A stretch of DNA of 7,643 nt from Chloroflexota bacterium (GTDB lineage Bacteria > Chloroflexota > Anaerolineae > 4572-78 > J111), in NCBI GenBank assembly GCA_003695455.1, contig RFJF01000149.1:1-7643 (forward strand), given 5' to 3'. This document shows, piece after piece, positions 5,321 to 7,643 of this stretch (positions are counted from its first letter, which is position 1; each line of letters opens with the position of its first letter). The position numbers and the translations under genes were made by a program. The notes under the pieces were generated by a model. It was not told the origin of the DNA. It was given only the letters and a program-made list of their open reading frames with translations, and ran no database searches.

Positions 5321-7126
5321 ATGACAAGAAAAGCAGTTTCTGTACTTTTATCGGCGGTTACCGTTATTGCAGTGCTGGCAACCCAAACGCATCTGTCCGC
5401 CACGCCAGGGAAGGCCGCACCGGCCTTTCTGCCCGGCTGCGGCCACACCACCGTCACCGGCTCAAGCAACTCCGGCAGGCCTGATATCGCGCTCTCCGGC
5501 AACGGCCAGTACACGGCCGTGGTCTGGACCGAAGGCTCCAGTAGTGCGGGCAACCTGAAACTGGCCTACTCCGAGGTTTACACCGCTACCCACTACTGGA
5601 AATTTCAGCCCGATGCCGGCAGCAGCGGCATCATTGAAACCGGCAGCCTGAGCGTACCCACACTCGATTTTGACCCATCGGCAAATGATACCGTGGCTAT
5701 TGCCTACAAAAATGAAGGCACGGGCGCGGGCATTGGGTACACCCAGTGTACGCTGGGCGGCACCTGCACCAATGATGTTACCGTCAGCGGAACCAATGCC
5801 AACTCGCAGAACCCGCAGGTGGCCTACACACCGGGCGGTGTAGTAGTGGTGTTTGATGACAGCAATAACCGTTTGATTCGCTATTTTACGGTAAAAAACG
5901 GGGTAGTCAGCGCTGCTGCCAGCACCGGCTATGTTGGTAAAAACCCGGCGGTGGCCTACAGTAACAACAAGGTACACGTGACGTACGCAGACCTGTCCGG
6001 CAATATTCAATATTTCAACTTTAATGTATCAAACTTTGACGCCATCTCGCTCAGTTCTCCGGTGGCGCTGTTTAGCAGCAAATCCGGCACGCTGGGCCGC
6101 GCCGATTACCCCCGCATTGCGGCAGTAGACAGCACGGTTATGGCAGTCTGGGATTTTGAATACACCGGCGGCGGCTCCACCCCCGATGCCACCACCGAGT
6201 TTGTGCTGGCCCAGGCCATTTCAACCGACAACGGCGCAAACTGGGGCGCGGCGGGTCTCATTCCGTCTAACAATGCCGTCAGCGCCGGCCCCGCCATTGC
6301 CAACAACGATGAAGTCTGGACCAGTGAGGCGGTGGGTAGCAGTAGTAGTGAAGGCAACTTTAAACGGCTTCGTCCGGATATTTTCCTGCACAAAGAAGGA
6401 GCCAACATTTACGCCCATCTTACCTGGCAGGCGTTAATGGACGGCACAATTCTTGATTCCGGCGATGGCCGGCCCGGAGCAGGGCACGATATTCTGTACG
6501 CCTATACCAACGTGGGTTCCATTTCGTCAACCAGTTGGAAGGGCGTGCCTATGGGCAACAACGGCACGTTCAATGCCACGTTTGATACCAACCCCAACGG
6601 GCGGCCCTCCCCATCCGGCGATACCGTCCACGGCATCACCGATTTAACGGTGGAATATTTTATGCATGACCAGCGCAACACCGCCCTCCCCAAACTGGTA
6701 TTTATGGGCAACAGCAACAGCTTTAACCAAACCTTCAACCGCTTGCAGATGGTGTACCGTTCGCAACTGAAGGGGTCTCCAAGCAACCCTAACCCACCGT
6801 TCGATGTGCGCTACAACGGGTTTGAACTGGGCCAGAACAACTTTATTGCCACGCCGCTGCTTACCAAACAAGATTCCGACTGCGACAGCTACTCAGATTC
6901 TCAGGAGATTACCCAGCCGTCGTCGCCGCCCGGTGATTGCATTGGCGGATTGAGCAGCTACGATGAGTGGAACTGCGATAAGAGCGCCGCAACCAGTGAC
7001 CCGGTGCCCGATTATCTGGATAACAACTCAGACAATGATTTTCAGGTTGATTTTTATGATGACAATTGGCGCTCGTTCAGCGCCGATGGTGGAACATTTT
7101 TGCCGGTGGTACTCAAAGCATCGTAA
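5321..7126 (+). CDS. Secreted seven-bladed beta-propeller-like protein with calcium-loop tail
   Basis: 601 residues. The start is supported by a GAGGG ribosome binding site (5305-5309) and by a signal peptide that begins at this Met: MTRK, then a hydrophobic stretch (5-20), with probable cleavage near residue 27. Repeating starts RPDIAL (53), VPTLDF (112), NPQVAY (164), NPAVAY (208), YPRIAA (263) and RPDIFL (351), each usually followed by a hydrophobic V..W/Y strand, suggest six readable blades; a seventh may span about 441-482. One perfect Asp-box, S-x-D-x-G-x-x-W, is at 301-308. No sialidase catalytic arginine triad or Tyr/Glu pair could be assigned, so an enzyme role is not supported. The tail has a DSDCDSYSDSQE loop (518-529) and PDYLDNNSDND (563-573), as in TSP3/calcium-binding repeats, with C521, C540 and C552, and ends FLPVVLKAS. 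It acts outside the cell; the partner or ligand is unknown. Confidence 0.88.
   Translation: MTRKAVSVLLSAVTVIAVLATQTHLSATPGKAAPAFLPGCGHTTVTGSSNSGRPDIALSGNGQYTAVVWTEGSSSAGNLKLAYSEVYTATHYWKFQPDAGSSGIIETGSLSVPTLDFDPSANDTVAIAYKNEGTGAGIGYTQCTLGGTCTNDVTVSGTNANSQNPQVAYTPGGVVVVFDDSNNRLIRYFTVKNGVVSAAASTGYVGKNPAVAYSNNKVHVTYADLSGNIQYFNFNVSNFDAISLSSPVALFSSKSGTLGRADYPRIAAVDSTVMAVWDFEYTGGGSTPDATTEFVLAQAISTDNGANWGAAGLIPSNNAVSAGPAIANNDEVWTSEAVGSSSSEGNFKRLRPDIFLHKEGANIYAHLTWQALMDGTILDSGDGRPGAGHDILYAYTNVGSISSTSWKGVPMGNNGTFNATFDTNPNGRPSPSGDTVHGITDLTVEYFMHDQRNTALPKLVFMGNSNSFNQTFNRLQMVYRSQLKGSPSNPNPPFDVRYNGFELGQNNFIATPLLTKQDSDCDSYSDSQEITQPSSPPGDCIGGLSSYDEWNCDKSAATSDPVPDYLDNNSDNDFQVDFYDDNWRSFSADGGTFLPVVLKAS
7091..7123 (+). 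other. C-terminal FLPVVLKAS motif of the propeller protein
   Basis: The protein ends GGTFLPVVLKAS, right after the acidic calcium-loop tail. Short terminal motifs of the form [YF]LP[LV][VI][LM][KR] are, to my recollection, common at the ends of exported proteins in Chloroflexota and may be a sorting or anchoring signal. The motif is visible; the export role and lineage link are inference. Confidence 0.4.
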
Positions 7127-7159
7127 ATCAACCTGATACCGATTTCAAGTTCCAACAGG

Positions 7160-7169
7160 CGGTTAACCG
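7160..7169. repeat. Perfect palindrome CGGTTAACCG in intergenic spacer
   Basis: A 10-base perfect palindrome, with looser symmetry in the flanks (ACAG on the left, CTTGT on the right). No T-run follows, so it is not a good terminator for the gene upstream. It lies just before a possible -35 element, where an operator could sit. Confidence 0.3.
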
Positions 7170-7172
7170 GCT

Positions 7173-7199
7173 TGTGAACATAGTACAGAGCAGTTTAAT
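7173..7199 (+). promoter_or_regulatory. Possible weak promoter for the downstream membrane protein gene
   Basis: TTGTGA (7173-7178, 4 of 6 to the -35 consensus) and TTTAAT (7194-7199, 5 of 6 to the -10 consensus) are separated by 15 bases, shorter than the ideal 17. The gene starts 33 bases later. The match is weak and could be chance; readthrough from the propeller gene is an alternative. Confidence 0.25.
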
Positions 7200-7231
7200 C
7201 AGCAACGCCAACGGAGGCCGGTAGCAAAATT

Positions 7232-7643
7232 ATGGCTTCCATTCGGCGGCGAGAAATCCTGATACTGGCAAGTGTGTGGGTGGTGGGTTGCGGCATTGTG
7301 TTTGGTCTGCTGGCCATCTTTTATTCGCAATCGCAGCAAAGCCCGGCCACGCCGCAGCCACAGGCCACGGCCACGTACAGCCTGAACTTTGAGGGCGATA
7401 CGGCCAAAATTGCCTATATGCGGGCCTTATCCAACGCCCTGACCTGGCAGGGTGATGTTAAACTGGTTGCCGCCTCGGCTTACTGGCCGCAGGTACCGGC
7501 GCTTGAGGCGTTGCAAAGCGCCGATACCTGGGATTTTCGGTTCTTTTCACCGGGGCGGGAGCGCACCTATTTTGCCGCCGCCGCCGCCGGCAAACCGGTA
7601 GTTGGGCGAGCGCATCTTTACAAACAGCAACAGGCAAAGCCCA
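7232..7643 (+). CDS. Single-span membrane-anchored protein of unknown function (3' partial)
   Basis: 137 complete codons are visible before the window edge. The ATG at 7232 is the only possible start: an in-frame stop (7196-7198) lies upstream with no ATG, GTG or TTG between. A GGAGG ribosome binding site (7213-7217) lies 14 bases before it, longer than usual. The N-terminus is MASIRRRE followed by a hydrophobic span (about 9-31), which predicts cytoplasmic N-terminus and extracytoplasmic C-terminus. After a Gln/Pro/Ala-rich linker (32-47) comes a folded-looking region (about 48 onward) with YMRALSNALTW, VKLVAASAYWP and DFRFFSPGRERTYF. The helix-then-strand rhythm resembles PepSY-like domains, but I do not recognise the family. 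C20 lies inside the hydrophobic span. It starts 105 bases after the propeller gene, on the same strand. Confidence 0.75.
   Translation, partial: MASIRRREILILASVWVVGCGIVFGLLAIFYSQSQQSPATPQPQATATYSLNFEGDTAKIAYMRALSNALTWQGDVKLVAASAYWPQVPALEALQSADTWDFRFFSPGRERTYFAAAAAGKPVVGRAHLYKQQQAKP

Noticed and set aside
5429..5440. LPGC in the propeller protein as a lipobox (C40)
   Set aside because: The cysteine is 20 residues past the end of the hydrophobic stretch, with Pro/Lys between, so it cannot be read as the end of a lipoprotein signal peptide.
7280..7291. VVGC in the membrane protein as a lipobox (C20)
   Set aside because: The local pattern fits, but hydrophobic residues continue for about 11 positions after the cysteine, which suits a transmembrane anchor better than a lipoprotein.
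7572..7586. GCC x5 run as a phase-variable repeat
   Set aside because: Only five units of a triplet, so slippage would not shift the frame; it fits the high-Ala codon use.

Overview
The window is GC-rich bacterial DNA with three genes on the + strand, all encoding exported or membrane-anchored proteins. No housekeeping, mobile, phage, CRISPR or RNA genes are visible. The modules (CARDB, malectin-like, fibronectin III, CBM6/GH115-C-like and ConA-like domains, a beta-propeller and TSP3-type calcium loops) and the second protein's C-terminal ending FLPVVLKAS suggest a Chloroflexota (Anaerolineae/Caldilineae-like) bacterium. That placement is inference from recalled family patterns; nothing in the window is a phylogenetic marker.

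Region 1 (2-5167) is the 3' part of a giant gene whose start lies upstream of the window. At least 1720 residues are present, as a string of beta-sandwich modules: Ig-like/CARDB, a short remnant-like segment, malectin-like, Fn3-1, CBM6-like copy a, Fn3-2, Fn3-3, ConA-like, CBM6-like copy b, CBM4/9-like with an acidic insert, and a carboxypeptidase-regulatory-like module. No catalytic domain is recognisable. Most modules from the first Fn3 onward carry cysteines at or near their boundaries, which suggests an oxidised extracellular rod built for binding sugars or surfaces.

Region 2 (5168-5320) is a 153-base intergenic stretch with an extended -10 promoter, a 7-base inverted repeat around the promoter core, and a GC-rich hairpin region in the presumed 5' UTR.

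Region 3 (5321-7126) encodes a 601-residue secreted beta-propeller protein with a signal peptide, six readable blade starts, one perfect Asp-box, a calcium-loop tail and the terminal FLPVVLKAS motif.

Region 4 (7127-7231) is a 105-base spacer with a perfect 10-base palindrome and a weak possible promoter. Region 5 (7232-end) is the start of a gene for a small single-span membrane protein with an extracytoplasmic alpha/beta-looking domain; it is cut by the window edge.

The three genes may form a cell-envelope locus (a long adhesive or carbohydrate-binding rod, a secreted propeller and a membrane-anchored partner). Because the spacers contain their own promoter-like signals, they are not clearly one operon. 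The window gives no proof of a shared function.
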